Source: Guillardia theta CCMP2712 (taxonomy: Eukaryota > Cryptophyceae > Pyrenomonadales > Geminigeraceae). Taken from it: a stretch of 64,000 bases of DNA. The DNA lies in assembly GCF_000315625.1 (NCBI RefSeq), contig NW_005434658.1, positions 605,203 to 669,202 of the forward strand. The letters are read 5' to 3'. The notes under the pieces are model-generated. The model saw only the letters and a list, made by a program, of their open reading frames with translations, did not search any database and was not told where the DNA came from. Shown one piece after another: positions 1-12,639 of this stretch. The first letter of the stretch is position 1. Every line of letters starts with the position of its first letter. A program made the position numbers and the translations under genes.

Positions 1-333
1 GACTACGTAAGATGACTAGCCCTTTCCAAGATTCACACTGTCGCAGTTCAGTCTCCAAATTTGACTTCTTCAGATTGGAATACTTTGCCGAATAGAACTC
101 ATACATTGTCCATTTCAGATTCTTGAACATCACGTCAGAGATTTTGTCCGCGAACTCTGGTAGCCTTCCAGCTCCCACAAAAAACCAGCCTGCAAGTTCA
201 GCGTCTTTTCTTGTCAGAATTTCTATCATTGGTCCAAGGATTCCTTTAGGACTGAAATTATAACACAACCTATACTCCTGTTCCAAGTCCAACAGTCGTG
301 TCAAACAGCAAAGAGCTGGCATACCATTCATAC
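1..333 (-). CDS. Partial protein of unknown function, cut by the left window edge
   Basis: Reading the minus strand from an ATG at 333 gives one open frame to the edge of the window, about 110 codons without a stop. It includes the stretches LAGWFFVGAGRLPEFADKIS and MFKNLKWTMYEFYSAKYSNL, which look like a folded alpha-helical protein. I do not recognise the family. The ATG may not be the true start: a GT at 333-332 and an AG just before 251 would allow an upstream exon spliced to the same frame, and the minus strand upstream (about 334-630) is also open. No motif or targeting signal is visible in the part present. Confidence 0.45.
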
Positions 334-2071
334 CTCGATCAGCTTAGCTTCTTGGTGAACTGTTGGCTTGGTCTGGATCAGGAATCCAGTGTGCACCTCC
401 ATGGAGTTGAGACTGAGCAGGCTTAAGAGCGTACCTGTGACATTGTTTGGAGTCGATAAAAGATCAGATTGACATGCGGAGTTGCGTACAAATGACAACC
501 TTGTGTGACTTTGCAGTCCGATGCCATCACAGCCAACACCTTTCTCAGAGGTCCTCGGAGTTGTGGGAGATCTCACTGGCCAGCTCAATGTCCCTTTCCA
601 TTCCTCACCCACATCGCTTATTTCTGACAAGCGTTATACTCGTCGTTGCCGACCGACTTTCCGGGATCTTCGCCATGGAGGCTACCTGCCCACGAAGCTT
701 CTGACCTTGCCGTACATTGCCTTCAACCAGCACTGCAGTACGACCATGTCCTGTACCTCCCTTGTGAGGACGAGCGCCGTCACGACTCTCTTTCCGGGGC
801 CCGGCCGGCCGGGCCATTAACTAAACCAGAGTTCATAAACGGTTTAGTTAGAACATCCGGGGCGTAGGGCTAAACAACCCTCACCCCCCTGGATTCATCA
901 TTTGTCAAATGCTACCCTCCAGTTTCCCGTGCAAAACTAGATTATTCAACCGGTACCTTTAGACCCACCCATTCTTTTCCATGAACATTCTAACCCCTCA
1001 CTTAGACCTGCGAAAGACTGAAAATAAGGGGTACTGAAGTTTTCTGCTTCTCGGGGTGATTGCAATGACCACATCGAACAGTAGGGGTCATCACCCTGAA
1101 ATTCTTATAGATATGCAGGGGTCTATTGGAGCAAGAGGGGGTAGGGGTAAAGGGGTACCAAGATTCCCCGCTCCCTACAGGATGTCGTGGGAGCACTACT
1201 AGGCTCGGCGACGTACAGACAAGCCTCCTCCTCTATCTTCCTCCCTTCGCTTCCTCTTGCTCTTCTGATCACTCCGCAGTCTTGTCTTCTCTCTTCTTGT
1301 CCCTACTCCTATGTGTGTTTTTCCTCGTATCTGTCCCGCGAATGAGGATTCGTTCTCTCGTTTCAAGAATTCTTTGATCCTGATTCAGTAGATTCAGGCG
1401 TTCATTTGCATGCTGAGTGCAAAGTTGCAAAGAGAACGTATTTTGTGCCTTTTAGTTCGCAATCTCCTTTCTGATGAAGGCAAATCAGAATCTCGCACAG
1501 GCTTTTTATCGCAACATGAGCAACTTGATAGCACTGCCCTAGCTGGAGTACAACCTAGATGATATTTGAGCATAGTTGACAAGTTTTGACATCGGTCAAC
1601 AAGTACTTAACTCATGGTTCATCCTGTTTTTCATAGACACTCATCCCGTAAACACAGGTATGTATCTTGTCTACAACGCTCTGGAACCCCCAACGACCTT
1701 GTCGTACCTCGTTGGAGCTGTAAGAATATCGGAAGTGGGGGATAGTAGAACTAAATTTGCGCTCAAGGTTGTCATGATTGCGGGGGTTGTGGTACCGATA
1801 GGATGGTTCGTGCTCAAGAACAAACACTCGGTATGATAATGCAATCTTGTGTTCTCGAATGTGATGCATTTCTTTTGTTGTCCACTCGATCGTTCGATGA
1901 TGTTCTCCTGTTGTGTGTCTTCTCCATTAGATCTTTCGTAATTCTTCCAGTCAAAAAATACGTTGAGTTGGGGTCTGTTCGAATAGGTTCAAAGCGCATG
2001 GGGATCGATGTCCAATAAGAGACCGAACTAAAGAAAGCAGTGCACTGCCTTCCAGCACATTTTGAAACAAG
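334..2071. other. Intergenic region with GC-rich hairpin and C-rich patch
   Basis: No convincing gene is seen. It holds a GC-rich patch at about 793-815 followed by a 10-bp inverted repeat (TAACTAAACC at 818-827 against GGTTTAGTTA at 841-850). A C-rich stretch with CCCCT/CACCC words follows at about 870-1190. A weak open stretch at 1576-1836 with a hydrophobic end has no ATG at its beginning and no recognisable domain. The last few hundred bases should contain the promoter of the plus-strand gene starting at 2072. Confidence 0.5.
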
Positions 2072-5000
2072 ATGTCTTCTGCTGTGAAAGGCGGCGTAAG
2101 CCGAATGACCAATGCGGCTTCATCGATCACATCCAAGACTACGTCGTTGACGACGTCCTTCGTTATGGATGCTGCAAGTATCACAATGGATGCTGCCAAG
2201 AAGACAACGCAATACACGAACAATCTTGTATCCGATGCAGCGGCGTTGGCGTTCGACCGTGAAGAAAAGGTTGATGAGGAGCCACTAGAGGAGTTGCCTC
2301 CTCTCTCTATTTCCAGCTGCTGGGCTCCTTTTGATGACAGTCACTTGTACTTGAAGCGAGAAGACCTGGAGCAGATGGTTTCTAAGGTTGATGCCAACAT
2401 TCGAAAATCTTTGAACGATTGCACGAAACGCGCAGAAGCTATTCGGGCAAAGGAGGCACGAGTGTCGGATGTGAATGTCCTGGCGTCACAACATGGGCTG
2501 CATGTGATGTACACTCGCGCAATATCCTGCATCTTGTTCCCGCACACTCCTGCAAGCCAGGAAGAGATGAGCATGTGGACACAGGACGATTACAATCTGC
2601 TACGTGAATGGTGTGGCAAGTGTGATGATAGAGTCAGAGTGACTGAGTCCCATCATCATGCTGCGATGGAGTTCCTTGATAGCTTCGATGGGAAAGGAGC
2701 TTTGATGGCCGGTACGTACTTCTTTCTGTGAGAGAAATGTTTAAGTGTTTACAGGTTTGAATGAAAGGCTAACATTGGTGAATCAACATCCTTTCTATGA
2801 TCGAGAGCAGTTTGCTTCTCCAGAAGACTATGAGTCTTGGAAGATTTTTGAGTTGTCAGCTGTTGAACGTCAGAAACAGGTGAGTTCTGACTTGGAAGAG
2901 TCACCATGTCGGACTCACGTGGTCCTTCTAAGGTGCTTGTGAAGTACAACAAGACAGAATTGATTGTAGATGTCATGGAAGTACGCGCCTCTGAGAGTAT
3001 GAATCAAGAACTTGCTGAGAAGAGCAGTTCCATGGCATCAATGCTCAAGAAGCCCATCAGCTTGACGACTCAGTTTGGACGGGCCTTTGCGGAAGCCCCC
3101 GTGTCGTCAGTTGTGCGAGCGACTGGGGCGATGGTGTCAGCCCCCTCGAACTTTGCTAAAGCCATGGTCGCAACCCGCTCTCAGATCTGGAGTGTTATTT
3201 CATTTGCCACCTACCAGCACAAGTCAGAGATGGTGGGAGACATCATCCCGGAAGAGCCTGTGGTGTCTATCAACGATGGTGTGACTTGGCAAGTGCGGCC
3301 TCATGAGAAAGGAGCAGTCTGCATTCAGTTATGGAGGAAGAAGAAGTACGTTGTGTCTATCAAGGCTTCTGCCGATGAAGTACTGGGGAGTGTGATGTTT
3401 TGCTGGGAGGAGTTGCATCAAGCTGCTGAACTGAACAAGCCAATCGAAGGCTGGTTTCAATTTGAGGATGGATCGTATGATGAGAAGGGACACCCTTGCC
3501 CTGGAGGAAGGGAAGTGAAGCTGAAGATTCAACTCGTGACAAAACCGATCGATGGAACCGAGGAGCAACCTCTGTTAGATCCTGTCGATGAACTGCACAA
3601 GGTGTACACTGACTTCTACCGAGCTCTCAACCCAGGCTTGAGCATGATGCCCCCACCTGGTGTCGACTGGTTGTTGAAGGAGATGAGAATGAAATGTGGA
3701 ATCGGGGAGAGTTGGCACCACCTGCTTCGACTTTCTCCTGGATTGAACTTGACCACTCCTCCAGGACTAGAGAAATCGGCAGAACTAGAGATCCGAGAAG
3801 GCAGGCTCGCTGCGTTGCTGGAGTGCATCAAAAGTGGAGCTGCTGCTAGAGTTGGTACAATCAAGCCGGTAGAAGACGGCTTGTTGTTTGCGCTTCACTA
3901 TATCCAAGGGCAGATTCGAAACAACCTTCTCCGCTTCCCCTATCAGTACGCTTGTGAAGATGGAGAGGACGAGTACCAGGAGCCGATTGAGCTGAGGTTG
4001 TTCATAGAGATTGATGAGGCAATCAATCAAGAATTCCAGAACTTTTCTGGGAAGATTGATGGGTTGTTAGAATCAAACATGTTGATACAATGCAGCTCGT
4101 CGCACCTTTCGACTGATCAAGTTGTGTCGGAGGGGATGAAACACTTTGTTAACGACTTCTATGGTCGATCATTGAGAGCAGCTCTTCACAAAGCTCCCCC
4201 GGGAGAACTGATACCAGAAGGCGAGATGGAAGTGAAGCACCTGAAGAAGATTTGCAAGAGGTGCGAGCAGATGATTGTCAAATTGCATGAGAACTTTGCG
4301 CCTGTGGTGTCTTGGGATTCGGAGCTGAAGGCCTTTGAGACCCTGATAGACCTCGTCACTGTCGATGTTTTGTCAGCCATTGCAGCCTATCACGTGCGGG
4401 GACCTTCGCACGATGCGTTCGAGGAGGGGAGCGTGGAAGCGACTCTCCTCAAGCTGCATCTTCGCATCAACTCGCTGAGGAGGATCTTGGTGGAGCTTCA
4501 GCCGTCCATCAGGTGCGATGGTCTCGCCACTGCTACAGGGCCGGTGCTGTCAGCATGGGTGGAGAAGACGCGGGAGAACATGTTCAAGTGGATGGACAAG
4601 TCGATGGCGCTAGATCAGTGGGTTCCTGTAGCCCTCGAGAGCGGGAACGGATACACTTCCTCCCTCATCGATGTTTTCTCCTCGGCTGAGAATGCATGCC
4701 GAACCTTTGTGACAGTGAGGATGGGAGCCTTGCCTGCAGTCAGAGAAGCCTTCTTGGAGCTGCTCGGCGACGTCTGCCTGCGCTATGTGGAGATGATGAA
4801 CCATGAGGCAGAGAAGGAGCATGCAGCAGCAGCCCAGGCCAAGAAACTGAACACCAAGACCTCTCATGGGCTCGGAAGCATGTTGGGTCTGATGTCCTTC
4901 CAGAAGGTAGGAGACCTCAAGTTCATGCATGGCGTTCAGACCCTCGTCAGCAGCCCCGTCAATCGTTTCTCCAGTCAGAGTGCGGGAGGATCGGAGCATG

Positions 5001-6672
5001 GTTCCTCTAAAGGAGACGAGGAGCAAGTTACTCAAGAAGAGAAGACCTGGGAGGAGAGGGGGGAGGAGTACCTGGAGAAGATGGAGCATCTCGCAGACGA
5101 GCTGGCGAGTGTCAGCGCTTGGAAGAAGAACCTCGGCGCACTAGGCAAGAAGTCGCTGCAAGCCTCGATCAGCATCACAAAGAAGACGGCGAGCTTGGCG
5201 ACGTTCGGTAAGGTAGGAGTCAAGTCCAACGGATCGACGCCGTCCGGGACGGAGACACCCAAGCCAGAATCGAAGGCAAGCAAGCAGCAGCCCAAGAAGA
5301 AGCTGACCAGTCACGACTTCTTCGACGGTCAGCCCCTCGTGTCTCAGCAAGCTTGTCCTCGCATCAGCAACGCGATGGAGGTCAAGGGTCAGCTCGACAA
5401 CCTCATCGCCATCCTCGAACAAGATCCAGGCTTCCTTGGTGGGGAAGGCTGCCATCAGATCCCCATAGACATGGACGACCCGTTCCAAGAGCACGCCAAG
5501 TCCGACGACTGGACACTCTCCCCGCGCGTCCTCGACATGTACAACAGAGTTCGTGTAGGCGTCGAAGACTCGGTGGAGGTCGAACTGCGTCCTCTCCTGC
5601 AGTGGCTCGCTACTACGATCGCTGCTGCCCTCACGGAGGAAGCAGGATCGAGCGACGACGGAGGCGCGTCTGCGCGTGAAGCTTGCATGTCGGTGAACTT
5701 CTTCGAGGGGCAGAAGGTGAGGCAAGCTGTCTGGCAATGCGGTTAGTGACGACGTGTCGCAGGTTGTCCGTGGCCCCGACTGGAAATGGGGCAGGCAGGA
5801 TGGGTGGGAGGAGGGAAGTGAAACTCCTCCCGTCGGCCTGGTAACTCTCATGAAGCCCAACGGTTGGTGCAAGGTGCTGTGGGAGAATGGGCACGAAGAC
5901 AGCTACCGATGGTTTGTACTTGGCTTGCCTCCCTCCTTTCCTCTTATTCCTGTCCCCCCAGTGGGGCTGAAGGAGATCATTTCGACGTTCAGCCGCTGGA
6001 CCTGAAGCTACCGGAGGTCCCTTCTCGCCCTGCCCTTGCACCTTCCCCCTCTTCTGCTTTGTTTGCGGAAACCTGCCGCCCTTGCCGCCATCCCTTCCCC
6101 CTGTCCTACCTACACTACACACCACCACCACCATTACCACCAAGTTCGACTCCTTCCTAACGCCACTCTGCTCAGCCTCCGTTGCCTCCGGCTGTGGCAG
6201 CCATAGAAGACGCTCTTGAAGCGGTGAGAAACTGAGAGCGAGGACAAGGGGAGGTGAAACTTGTTGACAGACGCTTGCTGCACTGCGCGAGAGTCTGAGC
6301 GACAAGGGGTTCATGCAATGCCTGCGGGTGATCTGGCTCGGTAGGTGGAGTGAGGAGGAGAGGAAGGAACTGACGGATGGCCCAGCATGCGTCTCTGTGC
6401 TGGAAACTTGTTTGCACGATGATCTCACGGGCAACCGAGGAGTTTTGTTGCGCGCCAGAGCTCTGGCTGAGCGCTTGAAGAACTACATGCATGCTGGTAG
6501 CTCGCTGCTGCTGGCCTCAGGCGAAACTGACAAGGTGGACCAGGAGGAGCTGGAGTCTCCATGCCGATGCTCGACAAGTCTTCCATGGCGCTCATGCAGG
6601 TCTGCCTGCCTTCGCCATTCTCCCTCCTTGCTCACGTTCCTCCTGCAGACGATCGAGGCATCTTTAATGTAG
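2072..6672 (+). CDS. Munc13-like protein with C2-like, MHD1, MIB/HERC2 and MHD2 regions
   Basis: A multi-exon gene for a protein of the Munc13/UNC13 type, a family that primes vesicles for SNARE fusion. Introns at 2712-2754 and 2881-2933 join in one frame (both phase 1) to the long exon 2934-5715. After a helical N-terminus comes a C2-like segment (around 3285-3550), then an MHD1 region (about 4110-4830) with the family pattern W..KSMALDQWVP...G..SSLIDVFS. Further exons (5763-5911, then from 5962) encode a MIB/HERC2 domain: VVRGPDWKWGRQDG, then GWCKVLWENGHEDSYR, then GAEGDHFDV. Exons from about 6174 encode an MHD2-like end (AIEDALEA, LSDKGFMQCLRVIWL, LHDDLTGNRGVLLRARALAE). The final stop is at 6672, or a few bases earlier if the last small intron is spliced. 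The gene converges on the palmitoyltransferase about 110 bp away. Family call is firm; C2 assignment is weaker. Confidence 0.85.
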
Positions 6673-6780
6673 GAGAGGCTCTTCACAGACCCTCTGCTCA
6701 GAAGCAACTCCAGTACTCGTTTTCTAGCCACCAAAACCGCTGCCCCTCCTGCCATGGTGGCTCGGGCTGGAGCAGGGAGG

Positions 6781-9078
6781 TCAGAGAAGCAATAAACAGG
6801 ACTGAGCTCTGTGAACCTGTGGCCACCTTGTCGGGGGATCTCGAGAGCTCCGGAAGCAGAATCTCCTGACGTTGTGGATCCACCTGCTTGCACGCTAACA
6901 AGATCGTCTCCTCTCCCTCCTCCTCTACATACCCCTCAGAGAACGGATAGATTCCGACCTGAGATGAAACAGTCAGCTTTCCCTCCTGCCATCATCCTCT
7001 GTAGCCCTCGCGCCCACACACACATCCCTCCCCCCTCCTCCTCCTCCCTCCTCCTCCCCTCTCCTCTTCTCGCATTCTCTCACCGGCAGCCCCTTGAGGT
7101 ACGTCACGTTCCCAATGCTGCTTGCTTCCCACGTCGTCTGCACGTGCGAGTCACGGCAGCAGCGCGCGCTCCTCAGCTTACTTGTCCGGTGACGACCAGG
7201 TAGGAATGGAAGAAGAGAAGAGCTCCGAGCAGGATGGTGAACCCGATGCACACAAGCATTGCAACTAGTCCAACAGTCACCCGGCCAGCCTGCCTCTCCC
7301 CCTCTCCTCCTCTCCCCTTCTTCCCTTCTCTTCCAGTCCTCCTCAATACCCTCCAAACTTACGAAACGATGGCAGGTTGTAGTAAACCCAATCGCTCGCC
7401 CACTGCAAAGAGATTCAACCCACTCGATGAAGTCCAGCGGCAGCCTCACGTTGAGCCCAGACGTCGCTCTGAAGGTGGAGGCAGACAGAGAGCAGGTCCA
7501 GCAGACTGTGATGAACTCGAAGAAGAGATACCTGAACATACTCGTTGGCCTTGCCAGTACGCCATCAAAACGTTATGCTCACCACCAGAACAGCCGATGA
7601 TTGTACTCTCCAACACAATTTCCTGTCCCACCAAGTCAACGCTTGCATCGTGTGATGTACAAGTCCGAAGTGATCACCAATCCAGAAGCAATGGTGATCA
7701 AACGTGTAAACGCATCTGTCCTCCTAGTAAATCGACAGACTTGATAGAAGGAGGTACAACTCACTTGCCACAATCGTAGCAATGCTTTGTTCGAAGAGGT
7801 TGATCCCTCTTACAGACCCTGCATATCCTTGAGTGATCTTCATTCTCCCTGGGTCGCTCATACTTGCAAACCCGATTTGTTGCTTCTTCTTGCAGGGCAC
7901 CATCTAGAATTGAGCAGGAGATCATGAAACAAGTAACCAGATAGCTGGAGAAGGATTACGTTTTGGTTCTTCTTCTACTATCTCAATCTCATTCAGAGAT
8001 TCTGAAATTTCTCTTCAGCAGGCAACACATCGCAGTACAATTTTCACCGATGGTCGGCGCCTGTCTAGAGGCAGATACTGATTCCTGCTTGCATGAATGT
8101 CATTCACAACGCAGAGTGCAGGCTGAGCGCACTGAACCATTTCTGGCCCTCCTTCTTCGATCTCATCCTCGCCGTAAGCTTGTCCGTGAACCGGCTGCTC
8201 AAAACGTCTCAAGGAGCAGCAGCGCCGAGAGGATGTGCATTCACTACATTCGCCTTGACGGTCGAGCTTCGCACCTGCAAGTCGCTCAACATGTCGAACG
8301 AGGCAGATGCATGAAAGACCTCCATGAGCTCGATGGGCGCGTTCCCCTTCCTCGGCCTTACCACCTCCACGTCTGCACCATGTCAAGGATTCTCATCTGC
8401 CCCCAACGGGATGGACCATCTAGCAAGCGGCTCTCCTCCACTGTTGGGACATATCCCTGCACTTCAAGTCACTGTAGGTATCGGAAGCATGTGTACGTAC
8501 AGGATCTGCTCGTGAAACAGCAAAGTACAAGATCGTGCTGACCGCGAAAAAGGCGAAATATGTCATGCAATATAGGACTGACTCAACTGAGGTGCTGTAT
8601 CACTACAAGTAGCGAATCGTCGATCATCACCGTCTGCCCTGAGCGCGTTCTTCAAGTCCCCATCCCATCGAACGATCACGTACATCACTCCCACTTTGCA
8701 ACCATCAGTACTTTCGAAAGAGCAGGAGTGTTTCTTTGACCTCGAAAGAAGACCCAGAAGAAGAGTGCTCCTACAACAATCGTGAGATTCCATGTGACTA
8801 TGGAGTTTCAAACCTTTTGCAGCTGACTTTGCCGTCAACAATCTTTCCTCCCTCCTCCGAAACATGTTCGCAGCGAGCAAGACTTCGTTCAGCCCGCGAA
8901 CTAAGCTTGATCCACCCGTCTCAGCACATGGCGAGTGCAAGTCTGCTCCTGCTCGTCCCTCACAACAGCTCTGTCAGTGAACTGGTTTCCCCTCCCTTTG
9001 TTCCAGATGATGTTTTCGCAAATCCACCAACAGCACGGACTGATTCGATTCAATCCCGCCAAATCCAGTTACGGGCAT
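6781..9078 (-). CDS. DHHC-type palmitoyltransferase (protein S-acyltransferase), many exons
   Basis: This membrane enzyme transfers palmitate to cysteines of proteins. Minus-strand exons join in frame to give a zinc-binding cysteine-rich domain (RICRVCKRDQPLRTKHCYDCGK, about 7780-7865) followed by CVYTFDHHCFWIGNCVGEYN, which carries the catalytic DHHC (about 7600-7720). Two membrane segments follow: WWYLFFEFITVCWTCSLSAS (about 7480-7540) and LAMLVCIGFTILLGALLFFH (about 7200-7265). Then come the family signatures TGQTTWE and YPFSEGWIHNVRRFCF, and a stop at 6781-6783. Upstream, MTYFAFFAVSTILYFAVSRADPG-like sequence (about 8500-8565) is the second membrane span with the usual DPG, and a hydrophobic piece near 8740-8800 is probably the first. 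An acidic insert lies between DPG and the zinc domain. The 5' exons between about 8560 and 9078 are not resolved. The gene diverges from the RCC1 gene. Confidence 0.85.
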
Positions 9079-9275
9079 AACGGACAACGGCTGGTCTTCG
9101 GAAATGGTTTGGGAGGAGCGCTGAGGAGCGAGGGAGCGAGGGCAAGCGGCAACCATGGCGATGAGGAGAGGAGTCAGGCGGTGACTGCCACGAGGAGGAG
9201 AGAGTTTCTTGCAGCAGGTCTGTAGCAGGAGGGGCAGGGGAGGACAAGGAGTCTGCGTGATCCCAGTGAGGGAAG

Positions 9276-11759
9276 ATGGAGGAATCCAAAAGGGGCAACG
9301 AGGCTCAGGACAAGCCAGAGGAGGAAAGAAGCAAACTCGACAAACCGCCAGAATCTGGGAATGATGTTGCAAGATCAGAGCAGAGAAAAGGTTCTACGAG
9401 CGCCCCGCCTGTTCCTCCTGGGCCATCAGGACGGAGCAAGCAAGACCTGAAGGAGGCATTATCTATGAATATCTTTCAACGAGCAAGGACGGAGATCGCC
9501 AAGTCGAAACTCCATCTGACGGCTGGAGCAACGAGGATACACGGAAGGTTCTCCACGTACAACAGTCAGCGTCCGCAAGAGGTTGTATCTCTGGCGGGGT
9601 TGAGTATCAAACTTATAACCTGCGGGAGCGACCATGTTCTAGCTCTCGATGCAAGTGGGAAGATACGAAGTTGGGGCAGGGGGGAATCCGGGCAGCTGGG
9701 TCATGCAAGCTTCAGCCACTCGAGCACTCCTTCCATCATCGATGAGCTCGCAAGTCAACGGGTGAAAGAGGTCGCTTGTGGAGTTGCGTTCAGTGCAGCC
9801 TTGATGGAGGGAGGACAGCTGTACACATGGGGTTGCAACAGGTACGGGCAGCTAGGTCAAGGCGATAGAACCTCCTCTGCAATACCTCGCATGCTGCCAT
9901 CCATGAACCACCGCCATGTCCACTTGATGGCATGCGGTGCAGCCCATATCGTCGTGTTGACTACATCAAGGGATGTGTACACTTGGGGCAACAACAGCTA
10001 CGGACAGCTGGGACATGGATTCCGCAAGAAACATTGTCTACAGCCAAAGTCTGTTAGAGTTATGAGCGGGCTGGACATCAAGCAGATCGTAGCAGGGGAG
10101 AACCATTCGTGTGTGATGACATCTTTCGGAGACATTTACACTTGGGGACGAGGAGATTTTGGACAGTTGGGACATGGGGACATGGAGAGCAAGGACATCC
10201 CAACTCTCTTGTCTCCTCTCGACCCAAAGACGCAAGCCTCACTCATTGTTTCTGGTGCAGACTTCATCATGGCTATGACATACTCAGGAGCTGTGTATTC
10301 GTGGGGTAGAAACTGTTTCGGCCAACTGGGGCATGGGGTGGATATGCATTATTCAAAGAGCAATCGGTTTCCTTCAGATGTGATATCGTAAGTGCTGGAG
10401 CAAGAGATCATTGGCCTCAAGGTGAAGTTCGTTTGTTGTAGGCCGAAGATTATTTCCTTCTTCGCTGCCAGTGAAGAGCATGACGCAATCTCCCTCTCTT
10501 CGATTTCCTGCGGGTGATATGCTTGTTAGTGCGACATACTTGCGTCTGACGACCTCTTGAACGACAGGAGTCATCATGTCCTGGCAATCACAGAGAAGAA
10601 AGACACGCTGTTTGCCGTAAGTTTTGAACCTTGACATTGATCTCGCGAGTAGATGACTCGTTGTACAGTGGGGGCGCGGTGAACATGGTCAGCTTGGTTT
10701 GGATCCACGGGATACATCTTTTCGTCCAATACCGCAGGTGCATATTTCCTAATGACTTCCTGTTGAACTGATGTTGGATTTGTTTCTTCACCTTCCACAG
10801 GAGGTGAAAAAGATGAAAGGGATGATTGTCTTGGCGGCGGCATGCAGCGAGAATCACTCGGTAGTGGTAGCGACAATGCCAGGATCGGGGCCCAAAGGAG
10901 ATATGAAGGTGTTTTCGTGGGGTAGAGGATCGTTCGGTCAGCTCGGCTATGGGAGGTGATGATTGTTGAATGCGTAAGTCTTCCTCTTGAGACTTCAAGA
11001 CAGTGGGAAAGTGCCAGTGATGAAGGAGACTGTCCAAGATAATCAAGGTAAAGGAAACTTACACCCTTACTGTCTACCTGACACATCGCCAGGGGCGAAG
11101 GGGCTGCTTTGGAAGAGAAGCACTGTGCGCCCGACAACTTCATTGGGTTTCGCCGATGCGACAAAGAAAGCTTCATGGAAGTCCTCCACAGATACTTCTT
11201 TCAAAGTCTTGCCCGCGGGGTAACTGACCAGCTCCTTGAGTTCTTCGCCTGATGCAAGTCAACAGCAAATCTTCTACTCGTGTTCCTCAGATGCTTGTTG
11301 AGCGTCCAGCAAGCTGTGAGCCAAGGCTGTCATCGATGTACAAACAGTCTGTCAACTCCATGGAGAGCCTTTCAAGCTCAGCCATGCTACAATCTCAGCA
11401 TAGCCAATGGTGAGTATGATACCAGGACCAAGTCCTCGATACTGATGAAGAATTTAATCCAGGGAGCCGACATTGCAATCACAGGACTCGTTCACCCGAA
11501 TAAGCAGCCTGATAACAACGATGGATACGAGCAAACTCGCACAGAGAATCATGCTCTCGAGGAAGCGCGACAGGAAGCAGCCGATCAAGTACCCATCGAC
11601 CCCAACTCGAGCTCGCAACCCTCTGATGCCTCTTGACAGGGTGCATCCCGATGACCCGGAGCCCCTCAGCATGGCCGAGTTACTGAGGTGATTCCGAAGT
11701 ATCTCAAGATCAGCTGACAATCTCTTAGACTCGTCGATGAATACAAGGAATCCTATTGA
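9276..11759 (+). CDS. RCC1-repeat (beta-propeller) protein
   Basis: The first exon (9276-10387) starts with a charged, disordered N-terminus of about 90 residues. It then carries a series of RCC1 repeats of about 50 residues with the signature YTWGCNRYGQLGQGD and variants (SWGRGESGQLGH, YTWGNNSYGQLGHG, YTWGRGDFGQLGHG, YSWGRNCFGQLGHG). Exons 10442-10513, 10568-10616, 10669-10737 and 10801-10955 join in frame and continue the propeller (ISCGSHHVLAIT, AWGRGEHGQLGLD, FSWGRGSFGQLGYG). Later exons (about 11094-11759) encode a helical tail with CDKESFMEVLHRYFFQSLAR and SMAELLRLVDEYKESY before TGA at 11757-11759. RCC1 propellers act as guanine-exchange factors or protein-interaction scaffolds; which applies here cannot be told. 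The tail splice sites are less certain than the repeats. Confidence 0.88.
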
Positions 11760-12082
11760 AACAATAATGCCGCACAAGGTAAGAACGCGGCGTCCAATTA
11801 TGTTATTGCCCTTTCACTAACATGGTCGATTAGAGATATCGCGAGTTGTTGCAGAATAAGAATGCATCAGTCTGTCGTGATATGTTCAGAATGATCTTGT
11901 TCCCCATAACCTCGAGATGAAAAGATCATCAATCTCAAACCAAAAGGTTTAACTTCGTAGTCGAAGCAGAAAAAAGTAAAACATGACGAAATAGCTCAAG
12001 TCCTTTAGATGTGGAGGAGCGTCTCCGCATTCATTCATAGCTCGAAACAGAAAAACTATCCCAAGATTCGGCGAGGAATCAT
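11760..12082. other. Short convergent intergenic spacer
   Basis: This 323-bp spacer lies between the stops of the RCC1 gene and the acyl-CoA-binding gene. No gene, RNA or repeat is visible; it is moderately AT-rich and presumably holds both 3' untranslated regions. Confidence 0.5.
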
Positions 12083-12483
12083 TTAAGACTTCCACTGGTT
12101 AACAGCCTCGACGTACTTCTGCATTGCCTCGTCCTTGGACATGCCTGAGAAAAAACGTTATTGTGGAGCATGCGAGACTTCCAGATAATCTCACCTTTGT
12201 TCTTGTTCCATGCCTCCCACTTGGCTTTGCCAGAAAAGTCCAGCATTCCTGGCTTGGCGGTGTTGCAATCCCCTTCCTTCACCTGAACAAATACAATCAG
12301 GTTACGTTGCGACCAGCTACTGCAGCGTTGAACATTCGCAAGAGGACGAGGAAGGTGTGTTTCTACCTGCTTGAACCACCCATAGAGGAGCAGCTGCTGG
12401 TCCTGAGAGATCTTCTTCAGCCCATCGTTGCTGCCCGACGCCGCCAGTGCTGCAGCTGCTTCGAAATCTTCGGCGAGGCCCAT
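12083..12483 (-). CDS. Acyl-CoA-binding protein, 88 aa, three exons
   Basis: A small cytosolic carrier of long-chain acyl-CoA esters. Exons at 12483-12367, 12282-12195 and 12144-12083 sum to 267 nt, giving 88 residues, the normal length for single-domain ACBPs. The start [14 protein letters not shown] is followed by the family core LLLYGWFKQ, then [20 protein letters not shown] with AWNKNKG, then [14 protein letters not shown] ending in WKS. The conserved Tyr of YGWFKQ, the Lys of FKQ and the KAKWEAW motif that contact acyl-CoA are all present. Both introns have GT-AG ends and preserve the frame, so this is the most exactly defined gene in the window. No targeting sequence is present, consistent with the cytosol. 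Confidence 0.97.
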
Positions 12484-12639
12484 GATTGTGTCACCACAGA
12501 GATACACAGGGGGTGGGGTGCTTCTAATAACATACAAGGACGGGTAGTCCTCTGTGTGGAAAGTAGTCAATGGACCCCTGGTATGAAATATAAGTTGGGG
12601 GAGGGGGGGGTGAATCATCATTCGAGTTCTCAGTATCAC

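Noticed and set aside
1576-1836. Open stretch on the plus strand with a hydrophobic end (FALKVVMIAGVVVPIGWFVL)
   Set aside because: There is no ATG at its beginning, no domain and no supporting splice pattern. The minus strand is open too, so chance is likely.
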